Below are positions 16,848-26,815 of a stretch of 64,000 nt of DNA, one piece after another (position 1 is the stretch's first letter; each line of letters begins with the position of its first letter). The stretch is from the NCBI GenBank assembly GCA_019119575.1, contig DWWT01000026.1, forward strand, positions 1-64,000. Reading direction: 5' to 3'. Made by a program: the position numbers and the translations under genes. The notes under the pieces were generated by a model that ran no database searches, was not told the origin of the DNA, and saw nothing but the letters and a program-made list of their open reading frames with translations. The stretch comes from Candidatus Enterocloster excrementipullorum (GTDB taxonomy: Bacteria > Bacillota > Clostridia > Lachnospirales > Lachnospiraceae).

Positions 16848-17804
16848 ATGAATCGATTTCGTTATATAATCAAGCGATTGCTGATTGCCATTCCAACATT
16901 TTTAGGTATTACAATATTGGTTTATTTTCTGTCTTCGCTGACGCCGAGTTCTCCGCTGGAAATCCTTTTTAATGATCCCATGGCTACAAAAGAGCAGATG
17001 CTGGCTATGGAAAAATCTTTGGGGCTGGATCAGCCGGTTTACATTCAGTATTTACGGTGGCTGAAGGGACTTTTAAGTGGCAATTTAGGGATTTCTTACC
17101 GTACCGGGCTTCCGGTAGCCAGTATGATCAGCGAACGGATAGGACCAACGCTGATTCTTACGGGGACAGCGATGCTGATTACAATTGTTATTTCACTGCC
17201 TTTGGGAATTATGGCAGCATATAAACCTTATTCCGGCTGGGATTATATTTCATCAGGAATCTCTTTTCTAGGTGCGGCGATGCCAAACTTTTTTGCGGCA
17301 TTGGTGTTTATTTATTTGTTCAATGTGAAATTAGGATTATTCCCATCGGCCGGTATGTATGATTCTTCCGGCGTAAGAACCTGGGGGATGTTTTTCCACC
17401 ATTTGGTTCTTCCGTCCAGCGTACTTGCTATCCAGCTTATAGGAAGCTTGATTCGTCAGTGCCGAGGTTCGATGATGGAGGTTTTGCAGAGCGATTATGT
17501 TCGTACGGCCCGGGCAAAAGGGCTGTTGGAGCCCCCGGTTTTGGTACGTCATGCACTTAGGAACGCATGGATTCCTCTGATTTCCTGGTTTGGTATGCAA
17601 ATTCCTTTTTTGATAGGTGGTGCAGTGGTTACAGAACAAATCTTTGGGTGGCCGGGACTTGGGAGCCTGATGGTGCAGTCGATTAACGCGCGCGACTATC
17701 CCGCTATTATGGGGATTACGGTTGTCATTGCTATTGTCGTACTGATTGGAAATTTACTGGTGGATCTTATGTACAATCTGCTGGATCCCAGAATTCGTTA
17801 TTAG
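16848..17804 (+). CDS. Peptide ABC transporter permease, DppB/OppB type
   Basis: Inner-membrane permease, 318 residues. The N-terminal helix is followed by the typical TPSSPLEILFNDP..TKEQ..AMEKSLGLDQPVYIQYLRWL extracellular segment, then five more predicted helices. The EAA loop that docks the ATPase is seen near residues 215-245 (DYVRTARAKGLLEPPVL..HALRNAWIPLI). It leads dppB-dppC-SBP-dppD-dppF-M20 peptidase. Operon position and the peptidases on either side point to di/oligopeptides; nickel import is the main alternative for this family. Confidence 0.92.
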   Translation: MNRFRYIIKRLLIAIPTFLGITILVYFLSSLTPSSPLEILFNDPMATKEQMLAMEKSLGLDQPVYIQYLRWLKGLLSGNLGISYRTGLPVASMISERIGPTLILTGTAMLITIVISLPLGIMAAYKPYSGWDYISSGISFLGAAMPNFFAALVFIYLFNVKLGLFPSAGMYDSSGVRTWGMFFHHLVLPSSVLAIQLIGSLIRQCRGSMMEVLQSDYVRTARAKGLLEPPVLVRHALRNAWIPLISWFGMQIPFLIGGAVVTEQIFGWPGLGSLMVQSINARDYPAIMGITVVIAIVVLIGNLLVDLMYNLLDPRIRY

Positions 17805-17852
17805 AGGACTTTTGTTGAAGAACACGAAGAAGAAATAGAGAGGTGGGAAATT

Positions 17853-18746
17853 GTGACAAAAGTAGCTGTTTCCAGAAATGGAATAGATATTGCTGAAAAT
17901 TCATATTTGAAAGACGTGTTCCGACGGTTTTCGAAGCACAAACTGGCGATGGTAAGTCTTGTTCTGCTGATAATGGAGATACTGCTGGTAATTGCGCTTC
18001 CCAAATTCCTGCATCTGGATCCCTATACATCGGATTATAATACTCTTTTTGGGGCGGGCCCTTCCGGGGCGCATTGGCTTGGCACGGACGATATTGGGCG
18101 GGATAATTTTGCCAGATTTCTTTATGGCGGTCAGGTTTCGCTTCTGGTTGGAATTGTCTCGGCAATTATCAGTCTTTTGGTGGGAGTACCGCTGGGGTTG
18201 ATTGCGGGCTACTACAGAGGGGCGATCGAGACGGTCATTATGAGATTGGCGGATATTTTCATGTCGTTCCCCTCCATGGTATTGATTCTGGTACTGGTAT
18301 CCGTGCTGGGGCCATCCGTTGCTACGGTTACAATTGTTATCGGTGTTTTGGGCTGGCCGCGTTTCGCAAGGACGATTTACGGAAACGTTCTTTCAGCAAG
18401 GGAAAGCGAATATGTGGAGGCAGCCCGGGCCATAGGAACACGCGACGGTGCGATCATGATGAAATATATCCTGCCAAATACCTTTGCTCCGGTGCTTATC
18501 GCATTTACTTTCCGGGCGGCACAGGCAATTATTACGGAATCCTCCCTCAGTTTTTTGGGTATGGGGGTTCAGGCACCGATGGCTTCATGGGGAAATATTT
18601 TATACCAGGCGCAGTCCATCAGTGTATTGGCTGCAAAACCATGGCTGTGGATGCCGCCGGGGATTGCATTGCTGGTTACAATTCTCTGCATTAATTTTTT
18701 AGGGGATGGCATTCGCGATGCCTTGGATACTAAAATAGTAATCTGA
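17853..18746 (+). CDS. Peptide ABC transporter permease, DppC/OppC type
   Basis: Second permease, 297 residues, partner of the gene 48 nt upstream. The family opening is visible (FRRFSKHKLAMVSLVLLIMEIL, then HWLGTDDIGRDNFARFLYGG near residues 68-90) and the EAA loop lies near 185-215 (SEYVEAARAIGTRDGAIMMKYILPN). Start is GTG 17853, behind GAGAGGTGG; the conserved N-terminus begins soon after and no earlier ATG fits. Confidence 0.92.
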   Translation: MTKVAVSRNGIDIAENSYLKDVFRRFSKHKLAMVSLVLLIMEILLVIALPKFLHLDPYTSDYNTLFGAGPSGAHWLGTDDIGRDNFARFLYGGQVSLLVGIVSAIISLLVGVPLGLIAGYYRGAIETVIMRLADIFMSFPSMVLILVLVSVLGPSVATVTIVIGVLGWPRFARTIYGNVLSARESEYVEAARAIGTRDGAIMMKYILPNTFAPVLIAFTFRAAQAIITESSLSFLGMGVQAPMASWGNILYQAQSISVLAAKPWLWMPPGIALLVTILCINFLGDGIRDALDTKIVI

Positions 18747-18789
18747 ACTTGGACAAACTGTCCGGGTCGAATAAAAAGGAGGAGAATTT

Positions 18790-20472
18790 ATGAAACACTT
18801 ACTTTCCAAATTGATCATTGCTGCATGTGCTTCAATGGTAACACTGTCAGCCTGCGCACCGCCGAATTCCGGGGGAGATACGGCTGCGGAGACTTCTGCA
18901 GCAGAAAGTGAAAGCAGCGGCGAAACTTCTGCTTCTGCGGCTGGGACCGACACAACGGATGGAGCTGTTACCATTACGATGGCGATGACAGCGCCTTGGG
19001 ACACCTTTATCCCATTTAATACCACAAACGCAAATACAGATGCGGTTCTGGAGCTGATGTATGATAAGCTGATTGTTGTAAAGGCAAATGGGGAGCACGA
19101 GCCCCGTCTGGCAACAAAATGGGAACAAGACAGTGAAACGGGAAAAATTCTTACATTCGAATTGAATGAGAATGCAAAATGGCATGATGGTGAACCAGTG
19201 ACAGCGGACGATGTAGTATTTACCTGCGAATTGATGGCGAATGAAGCGATTACCCATCCCCGCCGCAGCAAGGTCGCATTCTTTACCGGTACGGATGACA
19301 GCGGTGTGCGGGTTCAGGATGAGGATTTTGGAGTTGTAGCTTTGGATGACCATACGGTTCAATTTACAATGAAGGATCCTGCCCCCATCAGCTATATGCT
19401 GAGCCAGACATTCCGGGATTTCTATGTGCTGCCGGAACATTTGCTGGCGGATATCCCGGCGGATCAGATTATGACCGACGAATTTTGGCAGCATCCGATT
19501 GGCTCTGGTCCCTGTATTTATGAAAGCAGCATTTCCGGAGAGAGAGTTGAATTTGCAGCCAACAAAGATTATTATCTGGGGGCTCCTCAGTTTGACCGTT
19601 TTGTAGTTCGGGTAGTTCCGGCCAGCAACCTATTGAGCGGCCTTATGAGCGGTGAAATTGACATTACAGCCGGTGCCGGTCTTGGAAACATTCCGATGAA
19701 TGACTGGGATTTGGCCCAACAGCAGGAGAACCTGACAACGGAGTCTGTTAAGTCTCTGGGATATCAGTATCTCTCGATGAACGTGAATAATGTTCCCAAA
19801 GAAGTGCGCCAGGCGGTTAATATGGCAATTAACAGGGATGCGCTGGTCAATAATTTGATGCGCGGTGAGGGAGAACCTGCCGCAGGACCGCTCCGTCAGA
19901 ATCATCCTTATTTTAATCCGGATCTGCTGCCGATTCCTTATGATGTTGAGACGGCCGCCCAGATGGTGAAAGATTCCGGATTTGATACAAGCAAAACATA
20001 TGTTCTTCGTGTGTCTCAGGGAAATGAAGTACGTGAAAAGAGCGCTCCGCTTATTCAGCAGGATTTGAAAAATATCGGAATTTCCGTGGAGATACTGACC
20101 ACAGATCATCCGACGCTTCTGGCCGAATGCCGCAACGGAAATTACGATTTTGCGCTGATAGGCTCCGGAGGAAGTCCTGATCCGGCTGAGAGTGTTATCA
20201 ACGTTCGCCCGGGTCACGTGAATAACTTCTCTCAGAACACGGATGAGTCTTTATATCAGAAAGGAATGGTAGAAGGATTCCAGGTATATACCTACGAAGA
20301 GCGTCTTCCGATTTACCAGGAGTATCAGATGATGCTTAGAGACCAGGTGCCGTTCAGCTTCTTATATTTCCAGAATGATCTGGTGGCATACAATAAGCGT
20401 ATCTCAAATGTCCATTTTGAAGATTTCAGTCTGCTCAACCGTATGGTTTGGCAGTGGAATATTGAAAAATAA
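18790..20472 (+). CDS. Extracellular solute-binding protein family 5 (peptide-binding lipoprotein)
   Basis: 560-residue substrate receptor of the transporter, lipid-anchored outside the membrane. The signal peptide ends in a lipobox with Cys22 (TLSAC), followed by a Ser/Ala/Glu-rich linker to about residue 58. SBP_bac_5 hallmarks include LMYDKLIV, EPRLATKWEQ, NAKWHDGEPVTADDVVFT (near 130) and AINRDALVNNLMRGEGEPA (near 350). AAAAAGGAGG precedes the ATG. A strong intercistronic hairpin follows at 20489, which fits a higher dose of binding protein than of the ATPases. Confidence 0.94.
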   Translation: MKHLLSKLIIAACASMVTLSACAPPNSGGDTAAETSAAESESSGETSASAAGTDTTDGAVTITMAMTAPWDTFIPFNTTNANTDAVLELMYDKLIVVKANGEHEPRLATKWEQDSETGKILTFELNENAKWHDGEPVTADDVVFTCELMANEAITHPRRSKVAFFTGTDDSGVRVQDEDFGVVALDDHTVQFTMKDPAPISYMLSQTFRDFYVLPEHLLADIPADQIMTDEFWQHPIGSGPCIYESSISGERVEFAANKDYYLGAPQFDRFVVRVVPASNLLSGLMSGEIDITAGAGLGNIPMNDWDLAQQQENLTTESVKSLGYQYLSMNVNNVPKEVRQAVNMAINRDALVNNLMRGEGEPAAGPLRQNHPYFNPDLLPIPYDVETAAQMVKDSGFDTSKTYVLRVSQGNEVREKSAPLIQQDLKNIGISVEILTTDHPTLLAECRNGNYDFALIGSGGSPDPAESVINVRPGHVNNFSQNTDESLYQKGMVEGFQVYTYEERLPIYQEYQMMLRDQVPFSFLYFQNDLVAYNKRISNVHFEDFSLLNRMVWQWNIEK

Positions 20473-20488
20473 GATTTATACAACTGCT

Positions 20489-20525
20489 GAATATGCTGCC
20501 CGCGAGTGCTGCGGGCAGCATATTC
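20489..20525 (+). other. Intercistronic stem-loop after the binding-protein gene
   Basis: A perfect 15-bp stem (20489-20503 with 20511-20525) has a 7-nt loop and no T-run. Such structures commonly protect the 3' end of the upstream message or cause partial termination, adjusting binding protein relative to ATPase. Confidence 0.7.
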
Positions 20526-20586
20526 AAAAGAGTGAGAGTAGATATACTGAAATTAGTTACAGACTAAATTAAATGGGGTAAACATT

Positions 20587-21597
20587 ATGACACAGCAAAC
20601 AGAGCCAATTTTACAGGTAAAGCAACTGGTAACTCAGTTTCGGACGAAAAACGGATATATTACTGCGGTGGACGGCGTGAGCTTTACAGTTCGGAAAGGT
20701 GAAACCTTGGGCATTGTAGGCGAATCTGGCTGTGGGAAAAGCGTGACTTCACTCTCTATACTGCGTTTGCTTCCTAGTGGAATTGGCCGGATTGCACAGG
20801 GAGAAGTGATTTTTAAAGGGGAAGATCTTGTAAAAAAATCCAACAGAGAGCTGAGCCATATTCGTGGCAAAGATATCGCTATGATTTTTCAGGATTCTAT
20901 GACATCTCTTAATCCGGTTCTCACGGTAGGATATCAAATAGAGGAAACAATTGCGGTGCACAGTCATTTACCGCGCAGTGAAAACAGAAAATTAGCGTTG
21001 GATATTTTGACGAAGGTAGGGGTTTCCGCACCTGAACAGAGAATGAAAGAGTTCCCCCATCAGCTGAGCGGAGGTATGCGTCAAAGGGTAATGATTGCTA
21101 TGGCCTTATCCTGCAACCCCTCTTTATTGATTGCGGATGAACCGACCACTGCTTTGGACGTTACAATACAGGCGCAGATCATTGACCTAATGATTGAATT
21201 AAAAAATAAAATCGACGCGTCTATCATGCTGATTACGCATGATATGGGGGTTGTTGCCGAAATGGCAGATTCCATCATGGTAATGTACGCAGGTCAAATT
21301 GTGGAATATAGTACGGCTCGCCAGATTTTTAAAGAACCACTGCATCCTTATACCCGAGGACTGTTAGCCTCTATTCCGCGCCTGGACAGGGATTCGGACC
21401 GGCTTCACGCCATTGACGGTACGGTTCCCAGCTTAAATGCGCTGCCTAAGGGCTGCCGCTTCTGCGTAAGATGCGACTGCGCGATGGACATATGTAAAGA
21501 AAATTGCCCGCCCGTGTTCGAATCTCCGGATGGACACCAGGTTCGGTGCTGGAAGTACAGGGATAAATTTAGGGAGGTGGCATATGAAAACAGCTGA
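20587..21597 (+). CDS. Peptide ABC transporter ATP-binding protein, DppD/OppD type
   Basis: First of two ATPases, 336 residues. Walker A GESGCGKS (near residue 43), Q-loop IFQDSMTSLNPVLTVG, signature LSGGMRQR, Walker B LLIADEPTTALDVT and switch His in LITHDMG are all intact. The C-terminal oligopeptide/dipeptide domain (CRFCVRCDCAMDICKENCPPVFE) has the Cys pattern that in DppD relatives binds a [4Fe-4S] cluster. It overlaps the next ATPase gene by 14 nt. Confidence 0.94.
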   Translation: MTQQTEPILQVKQLVTQFRTKNGYITAVDGVSFTVRKGETLGIVGESGCGKSVTSLSILRLLPSGIGRIAQGEVIFKGEDLVKKSNRELSHIRGKDIAMIFQDSMTSLNPVLTVGYQIEETIAVHSHLPRSENRKLALDILTKVGVSAPEQRMKEFPHQLSGGMRQRVMIAMALSCNPSLLIADEPTTALDVTIQAQIIDLMIELKNKIDASIMLITHDMGVVAEMADSIMVMYAGQIVEYSTARQIFKEPLHPYTRGLLASIPRLDRDSDRLHAIDGTVPSLNALPKGCRFCVRCDCAMDICKENCPPVFESPDGHQVRCWKYRDKFREVAYENS

Positions 21598-22561
21598 ACC
21601 TCTGCTTAAAGTTGAGCAGTTAAAAAAATACTTTGTCTCCCGCAAACAGTTTCTGGGCAGTTCTGCAAAAGTTGTCAAAGCGGTGGACGGTATTAGTTTC
21701 GAAATTTCCAAGGGGGGTACCCTGGGAGTTGTGGGTGAATCGGGCTGTGGAAAATCCACCCTTGGCCGTGCAATCCTTCGCCTGCATGAGCCGGACAGCG
21801 GATCCGTTATTTATGACGGCGAAGATTTGCTTTCACTGGATAAAAAAACGATGCGGGACTACCGCCAAAAACTGCAGATTATTTTTCAAGACCCTTATGC
21901 GTCGCTTAACCCGCGTATGACAGTCAAAGAGCTGATCTGCGCATCCTTGGATGTATTTGAGATAGGGACAAAGCAGGAGAGAGTAGACAGAGTGCTGGAT
22001 ATCATGGAAAAGGTAGGGCTGCCGCTTGAATATCTGAACCGGTATCCGCATGAATTTTCGGGTGGGCAGAGACAAAGAATTATGATTGCCCGAGCTTTGG
22101 TACTGAATCCTGATTTTGTAGTCTGTGACGAGCCGGTTTCTGCGTTGGATGTGTCTGTGCGTGCGCAGGTACTTAATTTAATGCGGGATCTGCAGCAGGA
22201 GTTTTCTCTCACATATATGTTTATCTCGCATGATTTAAGTGTAGTTCGGTATCTGTGCGATCGTGTTATGGTAATGTACCTGGGAAAAGTAATGGAAATT
22301 GCCACGAAGGATGAGCTTTATTCCAATGCAAAACATCCTTATACGCAGGCTCTGCTTTCTTCTATCCCCATTCCGGATGTGGACGCGTCAAAGGAGCGGA
22401 TTCATCTTTCCGGGGATGTTCCCAGTCCCTTTAATCCGCCAAGCGGCTGTCGTTTCCATACCCGGTGCGTGTATGCAAAACCGGAGTGTGCGGAATATGT
22501 TCCAGAATTGCGGGATACAGGAGGGGGACACATGGTAGCATGCCATTTTTGTAAGGATTGA
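21584..22561 (+). CDS. Peptide ABC transporter ATP-binding protein, DppF/OppF type
   Basis: Second ATPase, 325 residues. Walker A GESGCGKST, IFQDPYASLNPRMTV, signature FSGGQRQR, Walker B FVVCDEPVSALDVS and FISHDLSVVRYLCDRV are typical of OppF/DppF. The C-terminal domain has CRFHTRCVYAKPEC. ATG 21584 is chosen because GGGAGGTGG lies 5 nt upstream; a longer frame from 21530 has no SD and would run through dppD coding sequence. Confidence 0.94.
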   Translation: MKTAEPLLKVEQLKKYFVSRKQFLGSSAKVVKAVDGISFEISKGGTLGVVGESGCGKSTLGRAILRLHEPDSGSVIYDGEDLLSLDKKTMRDYRQKLQIIFQDPYASLNPRMTVKELICASLDVFEIGTKQERVDRVLDIMEKVGLPLEYLNRYPHEFSGGQRQRIMIARALVLNPDFVVCDEPVSALDVSVRAQVLNLMRDLQQEFSLTYMFISHDLSVVRYLCDRVMVMYLGKVMEIATKDELYSNAKHPYTQALLSSIPIPDVDASKERIHLSGDVPSPFNPPSGCRFHTRCVYAKPECAEYVPELRDTGGGHMVACHFCKD

Positions 22562-22572
22562 GGTGTATAGAT

Positions 22573-23970
22573 ATGGATAAGCAGATGATTGACCGGTTTC
22601 TCGATGTATACCGGACGGAATATCTGGATGATATTATGAAATTAATCCGAATCAGAAGCGTCAGCGTTCCGTCCTCAGGCGGTAAATATCCTTTTGGAGA
22701 CGGATGTGCCCAGGTTCTGGATACGGCACTTTCTCTTGGAAAAGAGATGGGTTTTGCAACAGAAAACCATGACTATTATTGTGGAAGCATTCTTATGCCG
22801 GGTACGGCCGTCGGTGAAATCGGAATGTTTGCCCATCTTGACATTGTACCGGAAGGGGAGGGGTGGATTCAGCCGCCTTATATCCCATATATAAAGGACG
22901 GCTGGCTTTATGGGCGGGGAAGTAGCGACAATAAAGGCCCGGCGGTGACAGCTCTGTACGCTATGCGCTGCCTGCAGAAAAGCGGGATAAGACTTCGCCA
23001 TACAGTACGGCTGTTTCTGGGTTGCAGTGAAGAAAATGGAATGTCGGATATCGATTATTATTTAAAGCGCGTTCCGGCACCGGAATATTCGTTTGTTCCG
23101 GATGCTTCTTTTTCCGTATGTTATTCGGAAAAAGGAATTCTGGAATTGGAGTTTACTTCACCTTTGCCAGCCGGAGTGGCGGACTTTACAGCGGGAGAGG
23201 CATCGAATATGGTAGCCGGCAATGCGTATGCATTGGTGGATACCATACAGGGCGAGTTGCCTGAAGTGAATAAGGAGCGCTGTCCCGGCGTTGTGGTACG
23301 GGAACAGGATGGCATGCTGCGTGTGGAAGCGGCGGGAAAATCTGCGCATGCCGCTTTTCCGGAAGGTTCAATTAACGCGTCAGTCATGTTGGCAGACTAT
23401 CTTTGCGGGCATCCATTTTTAACGGATAAAGCAAAGCGTACGCTGGCATTTTTATCAGAATGTTTTGAAAATTATTATGGCGAAGCGCTTGGAATCGCGT
23501 ATGATGGCGGCCCGCTTGGAAAGCTTACTATTGTTGCGGGAATGACGCGGACAGAAGACGGGAAGATCCGGCAGAATGTTAATATCCGCTATCCGGCGGG
23601 AGTTAATGCAGAAAAGATGATGGAAAGGCTGAACACGGCGGCGGCTTCTTATGGGTGGTCTATGCGTACAGTGAGGCATGAAGAGCCCGCCTATGTTTCC
23701 CCGGACAGCCCCTTTGTGAAAACACTTGACCATATTTGCAAACAGCGCCTTGGAGAAGCGTTTGGCCCATATACGATGGGCGGCGGAACATATGCGAGAA
23801 AACTTCCAAATGCGGTTGCGTTTGGCCCAAGTATAAAAGGACAGAAAAAACCGGGGCCCGACGGCCATGGTGGAGGACATCAGCCGGATGAGTGTGTGAG
23901 AATTCAAGGGCTGGAAGATGCTTTGCATATTTATGTACAAAGCCTTTTGGCACTTGACGAAATATTTTGA
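22573..23970 (+). CDS. M20 family dipeptidase (PepV-like)
   Basis: Zn peptidase expected to cleave dipeptides delivered by the transporter. Metal and catalytic motifs: MFAHLDIVPEG (His-x-Asp, near residue 85), YGRGSSDNKGP (bridging Asp), LGCSEENGMSD (catalytic Glu) and VPDASF. The lid domain spans about 190-310. The distal His lies in the GHGGGHQPDE segment near the end. 465 residues is normal. ATG 22573 is 12 nt after the dppF stop, with TTGAGGTG as a modest SD; a TTG at 22558 is in frame. It closes the operon and supports a peptide substrate for the whole cluster. Confidence 0.92.
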   Translation: MDKQMIDRFLDVYRTEYLDDIMKLIRIRSVSVPSSGGKYPFGDGCAQVLDTALSLGKEMGFATENHDYYCGSILMPGTAVGEIGMFAHLDIVPEGEGWIQPPYIPYIKDGWLYGRGSSDNKGPAVTALYAMRCLQKSGIRLRHTVRLFLGCSEENGMSDIDYYLKRVPAPEYSFVPDASFSVCYSEKGILELEFTSPLPAGVADFTAGEASNMVAGNAYALVDTIQGELPEVNKERCPGVVVREQDGMLRVEAAGKSAHAAFPEGSINASVMLADYLCGHPFLTDKAKRTLAFLSECFENYYGEALGIAYDGGPLGKLTIVAGMTRTEDGKIRQNVNIRYPAGVNAEKMMERLNTAAASYGWSMRTVRHEEPAYVSPDSPFVKTLDHICKQRLGEAFGPYTMGGGTYARKLPNAVAFGPSIKGQKKPGPDGHGGGHQPDECVRIQGLEDALHIYVQSLLALDEIF

Positions 23971-24050
23971 CATATGAGTTTCGGCGTTGTCCGGGAGCAA
24001 GCTTGAAAACGGAGTTCTTTTAGCTGTGTATTCCATTTAGTGATGACTTG

Positions 24051-24107
24051 GGGCCGGATGAAGAGGAGGTAGTTTACTGTTTCTTCTTTATCCGGCCCTG
24101 CGGCGTT
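24051..24107. other. Hairpin between the peptide operon and trpA
   Basis: GGGCCGGAT at 24051 and ATCCGGCCC ending at 24107 pair, with further pairing inward (GAAGAGGA against TCTTCTTT), about 17 bp in all. It lies between two convergent operons and may terminate either, but neither side has a clean T-run. The terminator role is inference. Confidence 0.45.
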
Positions 24108-24133
24108 CGCCGATATGGAGGAAACGCGTTTTT

Positions 24134-24907
24134 CTATCCCTGCATCCCCTCCTTCATCGCTCGCACATACTCCCCCACATACCGAGGCGCCTCTTTCCCA
24201 TATTTTTCAAGAAGCTTGACGATGGCGGAGCCCACGATGACCCCGTCGGCAATCCGGGCCATCTTCCCGGCCTGCTCCGGCGTGGAGATGCCGAAACCGA
24301 TGGCGCAGGGGATATCCGTATTCTGGCGCACCACCCGGACAATGGAATCTAAGTCCGTGGTGATTTCGCTCCGGGTTCCTGTGACGCCCAGGCTGGACAC
24401 AATGTAGAGAAAGCCTTCCGCCTCCTTGGCGATCATGGCGATGCGGTTTTCGGAGGTAGGGGCGATGAGGGAAATTAAGTCCACGCCGTACTGGCGGCAG
24501 AGGGGGAGAAATTCCTCCTTCTCCTCAAAGGGAAGATCGGGGAGAATCAGCCCGTCGATTCCCATATCCCTGCAGGCGGAGATGAATTTTTCCGCCCCGT
24601 AGGAGAAGACCACATTGGCGTAGGTCATAAATACCATCGGTACGTCCACATCCCGGCGGAGTTCCCGGACAAAGGCAAAAATTTTGTCCGTGGTGACTCC
24701 GCCTTTTAATGCGCGGATATTTGCGCCCTGGATTACCGGTCCCTCCGCCGTGGGGTCGGAAAAGGGAATACCCAACTCGATGAGATCCGCCCCGTTGGCC
24801 GCCGCGGCCCGGACCGCCTCCTCGGTAGTTGCAAGGTCCGGATCCCCGCAGGTGATGAATGCGATGAATGCCTTCCCGTGTTCAAATGCCTTTCTAATCT
24901 TACTCAT
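24134..24907 (-). CDS. trpA: Tryptophan synthase alpha subunit
   Basis: Converts indole-3-glycerol phosphate to indole and GAP in the alpha2beta2 complex. Catalytic Glu and Asp are seen in [21 protein letters not shown]. The phosphate loop [27 protein letters not shown] is intact. 257 residues is normal. Start ATG 24907 follows GGGGAGGAT and overlaps the trpB stop by 8 nt; the frame is open 9 codons further upstream without an SD. Last gene of the operon. Confidence 0.95.
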   Translation of the reverse strand: MSKIRKAFEHGKAFIAFITCGDPDLATTEEAVRAAAANGADLIELGIPFSDPTAEGPVIQGANIRALKGGVTTDKIFAFVRELRRDVDVPMVFMTYANVVFSYGAEKFISACRDMGIDGLILPDLPFEEKEEFLPLCRQYGVDLISLIAPTSENRIAMIAKEAEGFLYIVSSLGVTGTRSEITTDLDSIVRVVRQNTDIPCAIGFGISTPEQAGKMARIADGVIVGSAIVKLLEKYGKEAPRYVGEYVRAMKEGMQG

Positions 24908-26090
24908 GGATATCCTCCCCTCTGTAGCGGGCAATGGCGGCGCAGTCCTTGTCGCCCCTGCCGGAAATGGTAATCACAAGAATCTTGTCCTTCTCCATGG
25001 CGGGCGCCAGCTTTCGGGCGCAGGCCACGGCATGGGCGGATTCAATGGCCGGGATAATTCCCTCCGTCCTTGCCAGGTACTCAAAGGCGTCCACCGCCTC
25101 TTCGTCCGTGACAGGGACATATTCTGCCCGCCCGATATCGTGGAGATAGGCGTGCTCCGGCCCGATGCCCGGATAATCAAGGCCCGCGGAGATGGAGTAG
25201 ACCGGGGCAATCTGGCCGTACTCGTCCTGGCAGAAATAGGATTTCATGCCGTGGAAAATGCCCAGCCTTCCGGTGTTTACCGTGGCTGCGGTCTCGAAGG
25301 TGTCGACGCCCCGGCCCGCGGCCTCGCAGCCGATGAGGCGCACTTCCGCGTCCTCAATAAAGTGGTAGAAGCTTCCGATGGCATTGGAGCCGCCGCCCAC
25401 GCAGGCGATGACCGCGTCGGGAAGCCTGCCCTCTTTCTCAAAAAGCTGCTCCTTGATTTCCCTGGAAATGACCGCCTGGAAATCCCGGACAATGGTGGGA
25501 AACGGGTGAGGGCCCATCACGGAGCCCAGGCAGTAGTGGGTGTCGCTTATCCGGGAAGTCCATTCCCGCATGGCCTCGGAGACCGCGTCCTTTAAGGTGC
25601 CTGTGCCGGTTTTCACGGGAATAACCTGGGCGCCCAACAGGCGCATCCGGTACACATTGAGGGCCTGGCGGATGGTGTCCTCCTCGCCCATAAAGACCAC
25701 GCACTCCATGCCCATGAGGGCGGCTGCGGTGGCGGAGGCCACGCCGTGCTGCCCGGCCCCGGTCTCCGCGATGAGCCGGGTTTTGCCCATTTTTTTCGCC
25801 AGGAGGGCCTGGCCCAGCACATTGTTGATTTTGTGGGCCCCGGTGTGGTTTAAATCCTCCCGCTTCAGATAGATTTTCGCTCCGCCCAGATCCTCGGTCA
25901 TTTTTTTCGCGAAATAGAGCCGGGAGGGCCTTCCCGCGTATTCGTTGAAGAGTTCCGTCAGCTCCCGGTTAAATTCCGGGTCATTTTTATAATAGTTGTA
26001 GGCTTCTTCCAGCTCAATCACCGCGTTCATCAGGGTTTCGGGAATATACTGCCCGCCGTGAATGCCGAAGCGCCCCTTTGGATTTGTCAT
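24900..26090 (-). CDS. trpB: Tryptophan synthase beta subunit
   Basis: PLP enzyme joining indole and serine. [17 protein letters not shown] is the TrpB1 opening. The PLP Lys is in [18 protein letters not shown], and the allosteric/ammonium region [27 protein letters not shown] is intact, followed by [14 protein letters not shown] for the cofactor phosphate. 396 residues is standard. GAAAGGAAG lies upstream of the ATG, which overlaps the trpF stop as ATGA. Confidence 0.96.
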   Translation of the reverse strand: MTNPKGRFGIHGGQYIPETLMNAVIELEEAYNYYKNDPEFNRELTELFNEYAGRPSRLYFAKKMTEDLGGAKIYLKREDLNHTGAHKINNVLGQALLAKKMGKTRLIAETGAGQHGVASATAAALMGMECVVFMGEEDTIRQALNVYRMRLLGAQVIPVKTGTGTLKDAVSEAMREWTSRISDTHYCLGSVMGPHPFPTIVRDFQAVISREIKEQLFEKEGRLPDAVIACVGGGSNAIGSFYHFIEDAEVRLIGCEAAGRGVDTFETAATVNTGRLGIFHGMKSYFCQDEYGQIAPVYSISAGLDYPGIGPEHAYLHDIGRAEYVPVTDEEAVDAFEYLARTEGIIPAIESAHAVACARKLAPAMEKDKILVITISGRGDKDCAAIARYRGEDIHE

Positions 26091-26815
26091 AATCGTTCTT
26101 CCTTTCTCACCGCGGCCGCGAAAGCCGCCATTTTTTCTGCATCCTTATATCCGTCCGTCTCAATGCCGGAGCTCACGTCCACCCCGTAGGGGGAAAGCCG
26201 CTTAAGGGCCGCCCCCATATTCTCCGGGGCGAGCCCCCCTGCCAGAAAATAGGGCCGCCTCACCTTCCTGGCCAGGCTCCAGTCAAAGGCGCTGCCCGTG
26301 CCCCCATTTCCCGCGTCCAAAAGCACAAAATCCGCGGCGGATGCCTCCGCGGCCCGGACATCCCCTTCGCCATCCATCCGGAACGCCTGGATGAGCGGGG
26401 CTTTTGTCAGAGCCCGCAGCCGCCGGATATAGGCGCCGTCCTCATGGCCGTGGAGCTGGGCCGCGTCAATGAGCCCTGCGTTTAAGAGGGCGGCCACATC
26501 CTCCGGGGCCGCGTCCACAAACACGCCCACAGCCAGAATGCCGGGAGCCAGAAGGGCCCGCAGCCCGGCGGCCTGCTCCTGGGTGACGTATCGGCGGCTC
26601 TTTTTGGCAAATACAAAGCCGATATAGTCGGGCATCAGGGCATTTGCCGCCAGGATGTCCTGGGGCCGGGAGAGGCCGCAGAGCTTGATTTTTGGCGCGT
26701 GGCCAGGGCACTTTGCCTGCTGGCCGGCGCCGTCCTGTCGCTCGGTGCCGCCCTGCCGTCCGGTGCCATTTTGCCCCGCGCCGTCCCGCCCGGCGCCGCC
26801 CGCCGCCCGCCTCAT
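26087..26815 (-). CDS. trpF: Phosphoribosylanthranilate isomerase with low-complexity N-terminus
   Basis: TIM-barrel isomerase of tryptophan synthesis. The barrel starts at about residue 42 with [14 protein letters not shown] (catalytic Cys in KLCGL), continues with [16 protein letters not shown], and ends with [15 protein letters not shown] and [15 protein letters not shown]. 242 residues exceeds the usual 200-210 because of a Gly/Gln/Arg/Thr-rich leader (residues 1-40), encoded by imperfect repeats of a short GC-rich unit. The extension is probably translated: ATG 26815 has GGGGAAGG upstream, overlaps the trpC stop as ATGA, and no later ATG precedes the barrel. Confidence 0.92.
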   Translation of the reverse strand: MRRAAGGAGRDGAGQNGTGRQGGTERQDGAGQQAKCPGHAPKIKLCGLSRPQDILAANALMPDYIGFVFAKKSRRYVTQEQAAGLRALLAPGILAVGVFVDAAPEDVAALLNAGLIDAAQLHGHEDGAYIRRLRALTKAPLIQAFRMDGEGDVRAAEASAADFVLLDAGNGGTGSAFDWSLARKVRRPYFLAGGLAPENMGAALKRLSPYGVDVSSGIETDGYKDAEKMAAFAAAVRKEERL

